The position numbers and the translations under genes were made by a program. Below are positions 24,610-37,057 of a stretch of 64,000 bases of DNA, piece after piece. Location: positions 124,001 to 188,000 of the forward strand of contig JAPQWV010000729.1 in assembly GCA_027422505.1 (NCBI GenBank). Reading direction: 5' to 3'. The notes beneath the pieces are model-generated. The model ran no database searches, was not told the origin of the DNA, and was given only the letters and a program-made list of their open reading frames with translations. The DNA comes from Craterostigma plantagineum. Taxonomy: Eukaryota; Streptophyta; Magnoliopsida; Lamiales; Linderniaceae. Each line of letters starts with the position of its first letter. Position 1 is the first letter of the stretch.

Positions 24610-26285
24610 GCCCGCTAGATTGTCACGCTGGTATGACCTTGAGCAAACCTCCGAGACTGTTCCTGATGGCTAGCGCAGTTCGGTTCGGGCGTTGGGTTCG
24701 TCGAACGATCCCGTTGGTTCAAAGTGGCTTGAGTTTTCTCTCTTTTGTTATACTTAGGAAAAATAAAAAACAAGTTTCTTCTTCCTCTAAGCATCCAACG
24801 TTGCTTTATGATATTTATATATATATAATAATTATTTTTTTTTAATGAGACAAGTGTCAAACTTGTTAATGACACAACTAATGAGTCATTAGTTCTACAC
24901 ATCCCAACGTGGATGTGTAGATATTATTTTTTTTTATTTTTTTTATTTTTATGATAATTTTATTTTGGCCCTCGAGGTTTCTAAATTCTCAATTTAGTCC
25001 CTCAATTTTAAATAATAAAATAATTAAATCCAATCTAATTATTTTAATTATAATTGAGCCCACTTAGTTAATTAATTAAGCACTTAAGACAATCTCAAGT
25101 CCTAATTATTTCCGTGACTGTCACTGGAATTTAACTAAGTCGTCGACACCTCATATCAAGTATGCCACTACCTCAACGAATCTCATTCGTTAGGTTCCAC
25201 ATAAAATCCCGCCGTCTTCGTTCAAGTTCATTACCATTTTTAAGCGCGACTCTCTAGGTCCGTCTCAACTGGCATGGGAGGAATCCACGAGTCCCGGTAT
25301 TCGCCTAGCCAATCCCACAGTACCGGACAGATCCCAGTTGAGAACGAATTTTGATCTAATCGAAATTCGGGTGAAGCGACTATAGTGTATACATTTAAAT
25401 ACTTCTTATGCCTTTCACTCGCGTCCCGGTTAGGTGAGAACCATGCAAATGTCAAACTCACTAACCTAACACTATGTTATAATCGAGACTGATCCGATTA
25501 TTTAAACTCCGCTCTGTATCTAATACAAGCAAGTTTTCCAAGCTTCGGCCGAAGGCTTTATAATCGTCGCTCTCCGATTACCTCATAGGACATTAACCTA
25601 TACGGATATAGGCAGTGAATCCCGATATAGTCAAAGCAAGGTAATCACCTCCATAAAGTCGGTTGCGTTTCGTTGCTGACCCGCGTCTCTTTTATGAACA
25701 CTTGCGAGCCTAGCCAACTAGCGACAAACCGAAATCGCGAAAGCAAATCCGTCAAGACCCTATCGGTCTGAGGCCGCTATAGTCATTCGTTCAATCATTG
25801 ACAACATCCTAGCCATGTGATTGAGACGAATACGAGCCGAATGTCCAAATATGCAATCTGTCCGATCACCAATATCTCCATCACGACCCACAACCTCTCA
25901 GGTAATCGGTGACACTACCGATACTATGTGGTCGTCAATGGATAAGTCATATTCGGATATCTAGTCACGAACCTAGAATCCTCAGACTTACGGACTTTTT
26001 ATTTAATGTTGAGATTAAGGACCGTCCGGTGCCTCCTCTCTCGTCCAACGAGAATCAGACGTCCAACTCAAACATTTGGCTGTTGTTTATTTATCGCACT
26101 ACCGGATGCCAAGTAGACTTTAAATTCGATAAATAAATAATAATGCCTTTATTATAATGAAAATATATATTCATTAATTTATTTGACGGTATATACAATT
26201 AACCTGTCTTACAACCTATACATCATCGTGCGCCCTATACTATTCCTAGTCCTCGTATGGCATTCCGAGGGCACACTCCCTAACA
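24610..26285 (-). repeat. Copia LTR block, reverse, reaching the LTR start
   Basis: Runs to the LTR terminus ...CTCCCTAACA at 26285. It contains a variant three-hairpin cassette at 24850-24920. Its AT-rich middle differs from the copy at 19743-21601, which shows at least two LTR subtypes. Confidence 0.85.
24850..24920. other. Variant three-hairpin cassette
   Basis: ACAAGT/ACTTGT is at 24850-24866, AACTAATGA/TCATTAGTT at 24876-24894 and CTACACATCC/GGATGTGTAG at 24895-24920. Two of the stems differ in sequence or length from the cassette at 20476, but inverted-repeat pairing is kept. Confidence 0.7.
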
Positions 26286-26724
26286 GCCTCCCACTTGCAC
26301 TTGAATGCCATGGATGCACCTAATGCCAGTCGCAATGGTATTGTAGCCCCATCTTGTCCAGATGCTGTTCCATAACTGCTTGAGACAAGGGCTTCGTGAG
26401 CGGGTCCGCCACGTTTTCTGCGGTGGCGATTTTCTGCACGGCGACCATCCCGTTTTCAACGAACTCACGTAATACGTGATATCTTTTCTCAATATGTTTG
26501 GACTTGCTATGAGATCGTGGTTCCTTTGCTTGCGCGACTGCACCGCTATTATCGCACCAAAGTGTAAGCGGTCTGTCAGCAACTGGTACCACAGTAAGTT
26601 CCTCCAAGAACTTTTTCATCCAAACAGCTTCTTTAGCTGCCTGAGGCTGCTATGTATTCTGCCTCGCACGTGGAATCGGCAGTGGTGCTTTGCTTGGAGC
26701 TTCTCCAAGACACTGCCCCACCGT
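26286..26724 (-). pseudogene. Copia RNase H fragment, reverse
   Basis: C-terminal RNase H of the copia pol on the minus strand: 26619-26320 encodes 99 residues with VADRPLTLWCDNSGAVAQ and the tail ADPLTKPL. Upstream of this a 2-bp deletion breaks the frame. The block ends at 26724, where the sequence switches to the forward strand within the same gene's end. Confidence 0.85.
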
Positions 26725-27231
26725 AACAGTGACTGGCATTAGGTGCATCGCATGGCATTCGAGTGCAAGTGGGAGGTTGTTAGGGAGTGTGCCCTTAGAA
26801 TGCCATACGAGGACTAGGAATAGTATAGGGCACACGATGATGTATAGGTTGTAAGACAGGTTTATTGAATATACCGTCAAATAAATTAATGAATATATAT
26901 TTTCATTATAATAAAGGCGTTATTATTTATTTATGGAATTTAAAGTCTACTTGGCATCCGGTAGTGCGATAAATAAATAACTCCCAAATGTTTGAGTTGG
27001 ACGTCTGATTCTCTTTGGACGAGAGAGGAGACACCGGACGGTCCTTAATCTCAACATTAAATAAAACTCCGTAAGTCTAAGGATTCTAGGTAGGTGACTA
27101 GATATCCGAATATGACTTATCCATTGACGACCACATAGTATCGGTAGTGTCACCGATTACCTGAGAGGTTGTGGGTCGTGATGGAGATATTGGTGATCGG
27201 AGAGATTGCGTATTTGGACATTCGGCTCGTG
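26725..27231 (+). repeat. Copia pol end, polypurine tract and LTR start, forward
   Basis: 26728-26777 is the end of pol (GACTGGCATTAG) followed by the purine-rich AAGTGGGAGG. The LTR begins TGTTAGGGAG at 26778 and is cut at 27231, where integrase sequence follows in the same orientation. Together with the preceding block this forms a tail-to-tail junction. Confidence 0.8.
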
Positions 27232-28896
27232 TTGAATGGCGTGGCCGAAGTAGAAATCGAACTTTATTAGATATGGTTCGTTCTATGTTAAGCTATACAG
27301 ATTTACCGATGTCATTGTGGGGATACGCACTTTTGACAGCGGCATATACCATTAACCGGTGTCCCTCGAAGTCTGTTAACGGCATTCCGTATGAGATATG
27401 GACTGGTCATTTACCAAGCTTATCACATATTAGAATTTGGGGTTGCCCCGCCTATGTGAAAAGCTGAAAACAGACAAATTGGAGCCTAGATCTGTAAAAG
27501 GACATTTCATAGGTTACCCCGAAGACTCTATGGGGTACCTATTCTATTTTCACGATGATCAAAGGATCGTTGTTGGCCTACATGCACATTTTCTCAAGGA
27601 AGAGTTCATTCGAGATTTTGGCATTGGCCGTGAGGTCACTCTCGAGGAGCAGTCAATTGAAACGCCCACACAGGATTCGGATGGTCCGAGCGAACCAGTC
27701 ATGCGACGATCTGAAAGGGTGCCTCGCCAACCACAGCGGTATGGCATGTCACATGTCGAACAAGGTTATGTTGCGACTAGGGGACTTCTAAGAGAAGATC
27801 CCGCTACTTTCGATCAAGCTATATCCGATGTTGACTCAGCGAGATGGATTGAGGCTATGCGAGCTGAGATGGACTCAACGTACTCCAACAAAGTCTGGAC
27901 TCTTGTAGACCTATCGAGTGGTTTTAGACCAATCGGTTGTAAATGGATTTACAAGAGGAAGATTGGATCTGACGGACAAGTTGAGACGTACAAGGCCAGG
28001 TTGGTTGCCAAGGGCTATAACCAAAAAGAGGGAGTTGACTATGAAGAGACTTTCTCGCCTGTAGCCATGATCAAGTCCATCCGGATAATGCTCGCGATAG
28101 CTGCGCACTATGATTATGAGATTTGGCAAATGGATGTTAAAACGGCGTTCCTTAATGGATTCCTCAAGGAGGAGATCTATATGGAGCAGCCAAAAGGTTT
28201 TGAGTCGCATGCAGATGCTCACAAAGTGTGCAAACTGAATCGGTCAATTTACGGACTGAAACATGACTCTCGCAGCTGGAATCTACGTTTTGATGAAGCA
28301 GTTCGGAACTTTGGATTCATGAAAAACGTAGATGAGCCATGTGTCTACAGAAAGAGCAGTGGGAGTATGGTGTCGTTCCTTGTATTGTACGTGGATGATA
28401 TCCTTTTGATAGGAAATGACATCGGGATGCTCTCAACGGTGAAAGCATGGCTTTCAACCGAATTCACCATGAAAGACCTGGGAGAAGCGGCGTACATCCT
28501 AGGTATTCGCTTGTCCAGAGATCGAGCGAACCATACGATCGGCTTATCTCAGGTCCTTTACTTAGAGAAAATCCTGAAGAAATTCAGAATGGATGACTCT
28601 AAGAGAGGGTTCTTACCAATGCGACATGGGATCCATTTGTCAAAGTCAATGTCACTCAAAGTGAGGAAGACAGACGACGAATGAGTGGCATACCCTATGC
28701 GTCTGCAGTGGGTAGTCTGATGTATGCAATGTTGTGTACACGCCCAGACATTGCTTACGCTGTGAGCGTAGTCAGTCGGTTTCAGGCAAACCCAGGGGAA
28801 GAACATTGGACAGCTGTTAAGAATATCTTTAAATACCTTAGACTGACTAAAGACTTAACGCTGGTTTATGGAGGAGCGGGACTAGAAGTAGTTGGT
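27231..28896 (+). pseudogene. Copia pol remnant, forward, split by Athila
   Basis: Starts abruptly in the integrase after the catalytic core (NRTLLDMVRSMLSY) and runs through the integrase C-terminal region and reverse transcriptase into the first part of RNase H. The main frame from 27462 to 28684 has KCKWIYK-type finger residues, the QMDVKTAFLNG motif and the catalytic LYVDDILL at about 28383-28410. One-base deletions break the frame near 27460 and near 28652. RNase H starts in 28681-28896 and stops at GLEVVG, where the Athila element is inserted. The remainder resumes at 50665. The junction upstream carries the same 1-nt deletion seen in the reverse copy at about 23750. Confidence 0.9.
28892..28896. 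repeat. Athila target-site duplication, left
   Basis: TTGGT, repeated at 50665-50669. Removing the insertion restores continuous RNase H sequence on the two sides. Confidence 0.9.
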
Positions 28897-30496
28897 TGGT
28901 CGCGTCGTAAACGGCCAAAAATAAATTAATCACCTTATTCACTAAATATGAGTATAGCGAAAGTAGGGATCGTCTCCACAGGAAAAATGGTTGATTTACT
29001 TCTAATTTTAAGCTAGATCGATGATGATAATAATAATAATAATAATAATAATAATAGAGGGGGAGAATAATACTGATAATAATTATAGTCGTAATAATAA
29101 TATATAATAATAGTAATGATAATAAATTTACAATAATAATAACACTATTAATAATAATATTATACTAATAATAATAATAATAATATTTATAATAATATTA
29201 ATATTAATATTAGGGGGAGGGGGTTTTGTTGACAGAATTTAGATGCGACGATAAATTAGTAGATCGTAACGAAGAACGATTAAATAGTAGTTGCTACACA
29301 TATTAATCAACGCGTGTATGGAATTAATCGACATAAATATAAGCTTACAACCGTGTATTGCGACCTTGTTTGTAGATTCTCGCATGAGTAGCACTTCAAA
29401 CGTGTTGCTTTATCCAACGAAAATCAAAGGGGAACAGAACTACTTCGATATGCTTCCCACGTGTGTGCTTAATACTTATATCATAAATGACTTATAACAT
29501 AAAATTCTGACATGTCAACATCAAGTAGAAAAGTAAAGCAATATCTTAAGATGAAAAATGGCAAAATCGATCTCACACTCGTCTCCTCTCTGTTCCTCAA
29601 TTTCTTCTGCTCAAACTCATCTCATCAATTGATCTCTCACAAGCATCCATCTCTACTTCAAACTCTCTACCACTCTCTTAGTACAAAATTAAAAATACAA
29701 GGCTGTGCTAATCTATCTCTTAATTGACCTCTATGGAACCCTCTCAGGTATGTAAGTGTGTGTTTATATATCGATGTCTCCACTCAAATTCTCTCACAGA
29801 TTTCTCACTCTCGGCAATACCATAGAATAACCACAAACTAATGGGGATGCTGGGTCTTGAAGCTTAAACAAGTGAGATAATGTTTTTAAAACGAAAACCC
29901 AACAAAATACAAGCTTAATTAAAATAGCACAAAGAGATAGACGAAATTAAGACGGAACCATAGTTTCAAAGTAACACATATTGAAGCAAAATAATTCGAA
30001 TTGTCTTCTGCTGTGCTTCATGGCTCTCTCTATTTATAGATGATAACCGTGAGCTAGTTCTTCTCTTTTCAGGGTGTAGACATGGAGCTGGCCTTATCAC
30101 GCGTAATCTCCAAATCTTCTTGAGCAGCCCAATCAATATCTCCGCAGTCATAAGATAGATCGTGTCTTGTATTTTCTTTTTTTTTTTCTTCATTGAGCAG
30201 TGTGCTTTGATGTGAGATTGTGACATGCGTTGTTTGGAAGATAGTTGTTCTCGTTCTCAAGTCTTCTCTTTGATCGTGATTGCTTCATTTAGTTGCCAAC
30301 TTGGATTTTTTTATTTATCACAACTCCTCCAATTATAAGCATGTGTCTTCAAGTATGTTTGTCCTCTTTGTCTTCCTTCGGGTCCAATATTCACCAACTA
30401 AAGTATATGAAAACTATTCAAGGTCATTAGGACATATAATAACGATTGTGAAGCAAGTTTATGGGTGTATAAAATACATAAAATAATAGCTTATCA
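28897..30496 (-). repeat. Athila LTR, left (3' LTR)
   Basis: 1600 bp, TG...CA. 28897-30131 is nearly identical to 48907-50138 of the other LTR. The remaining 365 bp (the U3 side) is largely unlike the other LTR's 526 bp, though the last bases TTATCA agree. It contains an imperfect TAA/ATA microsatellite (about 29022-29210). Confidence 0.85.
29022..29210. repeat. Imperfect TAA microsatellite
   Basis: Runs of GATGATAATAATAATAAT and related trinucleotides inside the Athila LTR. The matching tract at 49030-49220 differs slightly in length, as expected for slippage after insertion. Confidence 0.8.
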
Positions 30497-30511
30497 AATT
30501 CCCCCACACTC
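30497..30511 (-). other. Athila polypurine tract
   Basis: Minus strand GAGTGTGGGGGAATT directly upstream of the 3' LTR start TGATAAGC. This is the plus-strand priming site. Confidence 0.75.
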
Positions 30512-32153
30512 AAACAATGCTTGTCCTCAAGCATTTGCCCGATATAGAAGATGCAAACATTCTAGTCAGGAGTTCGCCGACGTACACTAATTTTCCTAGA
30601 GATAGCAATTATTCATACCATTTAGCACAGGCAATCATATCAATTTTCCTCAATTTTAATAAAGCCTGGACGCAACAACAATCAACAACTCTCACATGGA
30701 TTCACTCAATGCGCTCAAAGTGTTTATGGGATATATGTGTATACGCTCAAATCAACATTATGAAACGATATTACCATAAGCTTGCTAACATATCACATTG
30801 TATTCACATAGCGACTTAAATGTACAAATCAAAAGGTCTTTCATTGGGCTGTAATGGGCTAGGGATTAGGTAGGATAATTTGGGAAAGTAGGTCAAAATT
30901 ATCGGATCAAATGATTATTTAATCGCTAAATCCCACGACTTTACCATGACACACTACTAATTCGAGAATTACTCTGATCATACTAACATGCTACGGTTTC
31001 ATATTCAAGACAACTCAAAGCTTCCCAAAATCGACAAAACTAACTAGCACTTCATATATTTTTTTTGATGAATTTTTTTCTCTTTTTTTTTTTTTTTTTC
31101 GAATACATATTATTTTTCTTGTTTTCTTTTTCTCGTATTCGCTTTTTTTTTTTCGGAATATATTTTTTTCCGGATGATTTTTTTTTTCTATAATCATCCT
31201 AAAAGACTCCTAATATCACATATCTGGACTCATTAGTTTATTATCACTCTTGAAATCGTGGAATCTAAGCAATTAATAACTCAGCCAATCCGACAATGGG
31301 TTGAAAAAGAAAGCCAAAAGGATATATATGGGTAAATATAGTGGCTTAAATTCAACAAGAAAAATAAGGCTTAAGGCTCAAATTGGCTCACTAAGTGGAA
31401 AATATTGAAGGTAGGGTCAGTGTGAGGCCAAGGGCTTAATCCTAAGTGCCTTAATCACCTTTGTACACAAAAAACCGCCAATGATATCAACATGTATAAT
31501 AGAGCAAGTTCTAGCATATTCGAAACATATGTGATACTCTCGTAAAGAAAAAACTGAGTATAAAGATAAATACTTTTTTTTTTTAGAGGCTCAAATCTCA
31601 CATATATATAAGTAGGCTTTGTGTCAACTCTTGCGCATTCGGTCTTTAAATCAACTGAAGAAAATGAATAATCATCCTAATACCAAATAATTATTCCTAA
31701 TTGTTTCTCTCATATTCTAACTAATGCACATCGGATTGCTCGAGACAAGATATGTATTCATCAACATAGAAATCTCCCCCACACCTAAACTCTGCATTGT
31801 CCTCAATGTAGATTTCTAATGAAAATAGTAGCTAAAATCTAAAGATTCCCACCCCAATTTTCATTTTAATATGTTCAGAGTAGATGCGAAGAAATAATAA
31901 AAGTGATGCTGAAAATAAAACTTCCCTGACAGTGATGGAGTCGTGGAGGAATTCCAAGATAGGTGATATGTTTACTCGAGCCTAGTGATACCGTAGCGCG
32001 TGTAGTTGCTAGCAAACCTGCTTAATCATCATGAAAACATAGATAAAACGAAAATATTGCAATAACAAAATAAAATAGGGTAATATTGGGTTGCCTCCCA
32101 ATGAGCGCTTTTCTTTAACGTCTTTGGCTAGACGTTGCCGTCGTTCTTCAAAT
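30512..32153 (-). other. Athila 3' non-coding region
   Basis: About 1.6 kb between integrase and the 3' LTR. It has poly-T tracts near 31058-31190 and motifs such as CTCCCCCACACCTAAACTC (about 31772) and GGGTTGCCTCCCAATGAGCG (about 32089). Athila elements usually have a long region here that may hold an env-like gene; I find no such frame. It is recognisably similar to 32518-34244 of the inner Athila element. Confidence 0.7.
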
Positions 32154-32512
32154 TCATTCATAAATGGGTCGGCTCAGCTTGATCTCTTCAACCCACGCCA
32201 AAACATTATTCTCAAAATAAGGTTTAAGTCTATGACCATTAACCTTGAAACATTTATCAGAAGACATGCTCTCAATTTCGATAACGCCACTTGGAAAAAT
32301 ATTTTTAACAACGTACGGTCCCATCCAGCGAGATTTGAGTTTACCTGGCATGAATTTTAACCTCGAATTGTACATGAGAACTTTTTGGCCTACCATGAAT
32401 TCTTTTTTATGTAGGAGTTTGTCGTGGAAATGCTTCGTGCGTTCCTTGTACATTCTCGCATTCTCGTAGGCTTCTAGGCGAATTTCTTCAAGTTCCTGTA
32501 GCTGAAATTTTC
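32154..32512 (-). pseudogene. Outer Athila integrase C-terminal part
   Basis: Minus-strand frame continuing the integrase that breaks off at 43847: about 119 residues with LEEIRLEAYENARMYKERTK, then SRWMGPYVVKNIFPSGVIEIE and VNGHRLKPYF, the usual DNA-binding tail of gypsy integrases. It joins the outer element's integrase once the nested block is removed. It ends ENNVLAWVEEIKLSRPIYE. It cannot be expressed as part of a working protein here. Confidence 0.85.
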
Positions 32513-32517
32513 GTTAC
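32513..32517. repeat. Possible imperfect target duplication of nested block, left
   Basis: GTTAC, against GTTCC at 43847-43851 (4 of 5 match). It flanks the block that splits the outer integrase. The left end of the block is not an LTR terminus, so this may be coincidence. Confidence 0.4.
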
Positions 32518-34244
32518 AACCCCCAAACTAGCTTCGATCGTCCTCAATCGTAAAAGCGAAATAAAACCAAATCAAGCTAGGATTATAGAACATCAGTCAG
32601 TGAAATTCTCCTGTTTTATCTCAGAAAACGTAAGAGCATATAAAGTCGAGATAATCATCAACTAATGAACGATCTAGTCAAAACACGAGGCATGCGTAAT
32701 ATGTCGCAATCTTATCATAGCATGAAAGACATTTCTAGAATCGTACTACGCATCAATCCACAACTCTCACAAGGGTCGCTCAAGTCGTTCGAAGTGTTTT
32801 TCAAAGGGATCTGTATAAAGACGCTCAATTCACGACATGAAAAGATATTACTCTATGCTTGCAAATATATCACATCATAGTCACATAGTAAAAGTCATGG
32901 ACGAATCAAAGGGTCTTTCATCAAGGGTTGTAATGGGGCTAGGGTTTTGAAAGGTGCGTCATATAGGAAAAACTGAGCTAAAAGTATCAATCGTGTCAAT
33001 CATCGAATCGCTCTTCTCACCACTTATTTTGCATTTCTAACGCCGTGCCTATTTTTCACTCGACTCATCCTTTTTCCTTTTCTAGCTCTTCTCGCTCGTT
33101 TTTTTTTCTTTTTTTCTTTTCCTTTTTTTTTCTTTTTTTTTTCGAACTTGCCCCTCATATCTTTTTTTTTTTGTATGTCTTATCGAGGAGAGAGGTTTCT
33201 AGTCCGCTGCAACATTACGACGAGAGATTTATATCATAGGATGAGTTCATAACTAACATGCATCGACGATTAGCTCTTTCTCAACCAACAAATCACTATT
33301 CACGATATCGATAAATTAACACGTTGATCCGGGGTCGTATAGGCTAAATTTGAGGGACTTGGGCTAAATATCTGGGCTCCAAATCAACAAATAAGTCAAA
33401 TAAGGCTCAAAGGGGCTCACTAAGTGGTAAATGCATAAGGTAGGGAAATATTTAGGCCAATGACTCAATCCTAATGCCCTTCTCATTTTCGCACACAAAA
33501 ATTCCACATAGTAACCATTGACATGCATAACAGAGCAAGTTCGAAAATATTCAGTCCATGCGTGTCACACAAGAATAAACACCGAGCATAATGAGTTGCT
33601 CTGAATTAATCTCTGAAGGCTCAAAAACTCACATATATAACTGGGTTTGTGCTTCATGATACGCAATACTCTCCTAAAGCAGTCAATATAGCCAAATAAT
33701 CATGCTAATATCACGACAATGCAACATGTAAGACTATCTCACTCAATTCATCGAATCATATCACGACACTGTAAAATTTTAAAATTTTTCATCATTGACA
33801 GGAGATTCCACAGATGACATTCAAATCGCAACTTTCATCAGTTCTACCTCACTAAAAGACCGAAGCATGTCGATACCTAAACATGTAAGCATATTAAATC
33901 TAGCATGTGTCACATCCACCCCCAAACTAAATAGCACATTGTCCTCAATTTGTAAATTAAAGTAAAGAGAGAGTAGAAGTGACACTGCCCTGAATTTTCC
34001 GTTGATGTAGAAGACTTTGTTGATTCGAGCAAGCAACCATCGCGAACGGACAACCCCCAAACTAGTTATGAGCCTGCGAGATAACATGACTAGGCGCACC
34101 GTGAAAGCGAGTTTTATTAGATGAAAAATAATAAAAAAAATACTCAGAATAATAGGACTAAATATAAATATATGCATCGATAATACTTGGGTTGCCTCCC
34201 AAGAAGCGCTGTTTTTAAAGTCGTTAGCTCGACTCTTGAGACGA
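32518..34244 (-). other. Inner Athila 3' non-coding region, ends at its polypurine tract
   Basis: Non-coding DNA downstream of the inner integrase. It shares with the outer element GGGTTGCCTCCCAAGAAGCG (34190-34209), poly-T tracts (33098-33172) and a conserved stretch at about 32755-32960. The left end reads, on the minus strand, GCTAGTTTGGGGGTTGT, matching the position of a polypurine tract next to an LTR start. The expected LTR is absent: the outer element's integrase begins within a few bases. Confidence 0.65.
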
Positions 34245-34510
34245 TCAGGATGGCTTGGTGTCTAGGCTTGCTTTGTTGCTCTGGAGGTCCTTCAGCTCGC
34301 TGGTATTCTCTCCATACGAGGTGTCCCTGAAAGGCACAGAACAACTAGAAGCAGAAAAGTTAGAAATTATGGGTTCCACAAGATATACCGATGTTGTTTC
34401 GCCAATTTTCCCTTCGTCATACAGCTTTAGCCGTTGTCCATTGACTTTGAGAGAGTCTTTTCCGTTCATAAGGATTTGCACTGCTCCGGATGGAAAGACT
34501 TGCTCTACTA
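34245..34510 (-). pseudogene. Inner Athila integrase C-terminal tail, shifted frame
   Basis: Minus-strand residues [17 protein letters not shown], then VNGQRLKLYDEGK, continue the integrase of 34508-37057 in another frame. By comparison with the outer copy, a small deletion at about 34530, between LRLFPG and CGPY, put it out of frame. After the conserved tail about 45 further residues without a recognised domain run to the stop at 34245. Confidence 0.8.
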
Positions 34511-37057
34511 TATAGGGTCCGCACCACCGGGAAATAGGCGTAGCCTCGAATTGAATAAAAGGACACGATCGCCGATTTTGAACGCCCTTTTAATGATTTT
34601 CTTATCATGCCACTTCTTTGTTCGCTCCTTATACAACTTAGCATTCTCATAAGCATTCTGGCGAAATTCCTCCATTTCGTTCAGCTGAAGCAACCTATTT
34701 TTACCTGCTTCGGAACAATCAAAGTTAAGCTTTTTAATTGCCCAATATGCACGATGTTCTAACTCAACAGGCAAATGACACGCTTTTCCATAGACTAGAC
34801 GAAAAGGCGAAGTCCCTATAGGGGTTTTATATGCGGTGCGGTATGCCCATAGTGCGTCATCTAGCTTCAACGACCAATCTTTCCTTGAGGCGTTCACCGT
34901 CTTTTCCAAGATCTGCTTAAGCTCCCTGTTGGAAACCTCCACCTGTCCACTAGTTTGAGGATGATACGGGGTAGACACTTTATGCTTAACACCATACTTA
35001 GATAGGAAATTATCAAACAATTTATTGCAAAAATGTGTACCCCCATCACTAATTATTGCCCGTGGTGTACCAAAACGACTAAATACATGCTTCTTAAGAA
35101 AACGAATGACAACTCGAGCATCATTAGTTCGACATGCTTCAGCTTCTACCCACTTAGACACGTAATCGACCGCAACTAGAATATACTTATTAGAGCATGA
35201 AGTAGGAAACGGACCCATAAAATCAATGCCCCAAACATCAAATAACTCTACTTCTAACATGACATTTAAAGGCATCTCATGTCTCCTAGATATAGTACCA
35301 GTACGCTGACAACGATCGCATGAAGCTACGTATGCATGGGCATCCTTAAAAAGAGTGGGCCAGAATAAACCTGATTGAAGTACCTTAAACGCTGTTTTTG
35401 TTGGTCCGTGGTGTCCACCCGTCAAACCAGAATGACAATGAAATAAAACAGAGCTTACCTCATCGGTGGGAATACATCGTCGAATTACCTGATCAGAGCA
35501 AATTTTATATAGGAATGGATCATCCCACAGGTAGTGTTTCGCATCAGAGAGAAATTTCTTCTTCTGATGAAAACTCAAGCCTGTGGGAATCTCACCTGTA
35601 GCAGCATAATTTGCAAAATCCGCGAACCAAGGAAGTGATGTATCAATTAAAGCAAATAATTGTTCGTCAGGAAAATAATCGTCAATAGGTAACTCCTTAT
35701 CGTGCTCATGTGAGTTATCTAACCTAGATAAATGATCAGCTATCACATTCTCAACACCTTTTTTATCACGAATCTCTAAGTCATACTCTTGAAGTAGTAA
35801 AATCCAGCGGATCAACCTAGGCTTAGCATCTTTCTTAGCAAATAAGTATCTAAGTGCAGCATGATCAGTGTAGATGATTACCTTATTCAACACTAGGTAA
35901 GAATGAAATTTATCTACTGCAAATACCACGGCTAGTAACTCTTTCTCAGTGGTAGCATAATTTCTCTGTGCATCGTCCAGAGTTTTACTAGCATAGTAAA
36001 TGACCTGGAATACCTTATCCTTGCGTTGTCCTAGAACCGCGCCTACAGCACCATCGCTAGCATCGCACATCAATATAAATGGGAGTGTCCAGTCTGGTGC
36101 GACCATTACTGGGGCGGTGGTGAGTTTCTCTTTTAAGGTTCGAAAAGCCTGCAGACAATCATCAGTGAAGTTAAAAATAGCATCTTTAACAAGTAAATTA
36201 GATAATGGCTTAGCTATTTTTGAAAAATCCTTTATGAAGCGTCGATAGAATCCTGCGTGTCCCAAGAAGCTTCGAACCCCCTTCACTGACGTAGGTGGTG
36301 GCAACTGCTCAATCGCGTCAACCTTGGCTCGATCCACCTCAATTCCTTTATGCGATACCTTGTGCCCGAGAACTATACCTTCCTGTACCATAAAATGACA
36401 CTTCTCCCAATTTAAGACAAGGTTAGTCTCTTCGCATCGTGATAGAACGGATGCTAAATTATCAAGGCATGTATCAAACGTAGACCCAAATACAGAAAAA
36501 TCATCCATGAATATCTCCATAAACTTCTCAACCATGTCATGAAAAATAGCAAGCATGCATCTCTGAAAAGTAGCTGGTGCATTACATAATCCGAATGGCA
36601 TACGTCTATATGCAAAAGTACCATAAGGACAAGTAAAAGTCGTCTTTTCCTGATCCTCAAGTGCAATAGAAATCTGATTATAACCCGAATAACCATCTAG
36701 AAAGCAATAAAACTCATGTCCAGCTAGTCTTTCTAACATTTGATCTATAAAGGGAAGGGGGAAATGATCTTTACGGGTGGCATCATTCAATTTCCTATAA
36801 TCTATGCATACACGCCACCCCGTAACAGTCCTCGTGGGAATCAACTCATTAGAAGCATTCTTTATAACAGTCATACCTCCCTTTTTAGGAACAACTTGGG
36901 TTGGACTAACCCATGCGCTATCAGAGATAGGGTAGATAATACCTGCGTCCAAAAGCTTAATTACCTCCTTTTTCACCACTTCTTGCATCGCTGGGTTTAG
37001 GCGTCTTTGTGGTTGTGCGACCGGCTTGTAAGAATCTTCCATCAAAATCTTGTGCAT
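34508..37057 (-). pseudogene. Inner Athila pol: RT, RNase H, integrase
   Basis: An 849-residue open frame on the minus strand, 5'-truncated (no gag, no complete protease). Reverse transcriptase covers about residues 1-260, with [30 protein letters not shown] and the catalytic FMDDFSVFG. RNase H is at about 320-450, with [14 protein letters not shown], the [13 protein letters not shown]lu and [10 protein letters not shown]. Integrase is at about 510-840: a zinc-binding H-H-C-C part ([11 protein letters not shown] ... CDRCQRTG), then a core with [20 protein letters not shown] and [12 protein letters not shown], so all three acidic residues are present. The Met at 37057 is internal to the polyprotein (MHKILMEDS). 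It stays open over its whole length and is the best preserved Athila pol here, but it lacks gag, a 5' LTR and an in-frame integrase tail. Confidence 0.9.

Noticed and set aside
29291..29497. A 68-codon frame present in both Athila LTRs (also 49298-49504)
   Set aside because: Identical only because the LTRs are duplicates; low complexity and no recognisable domain.
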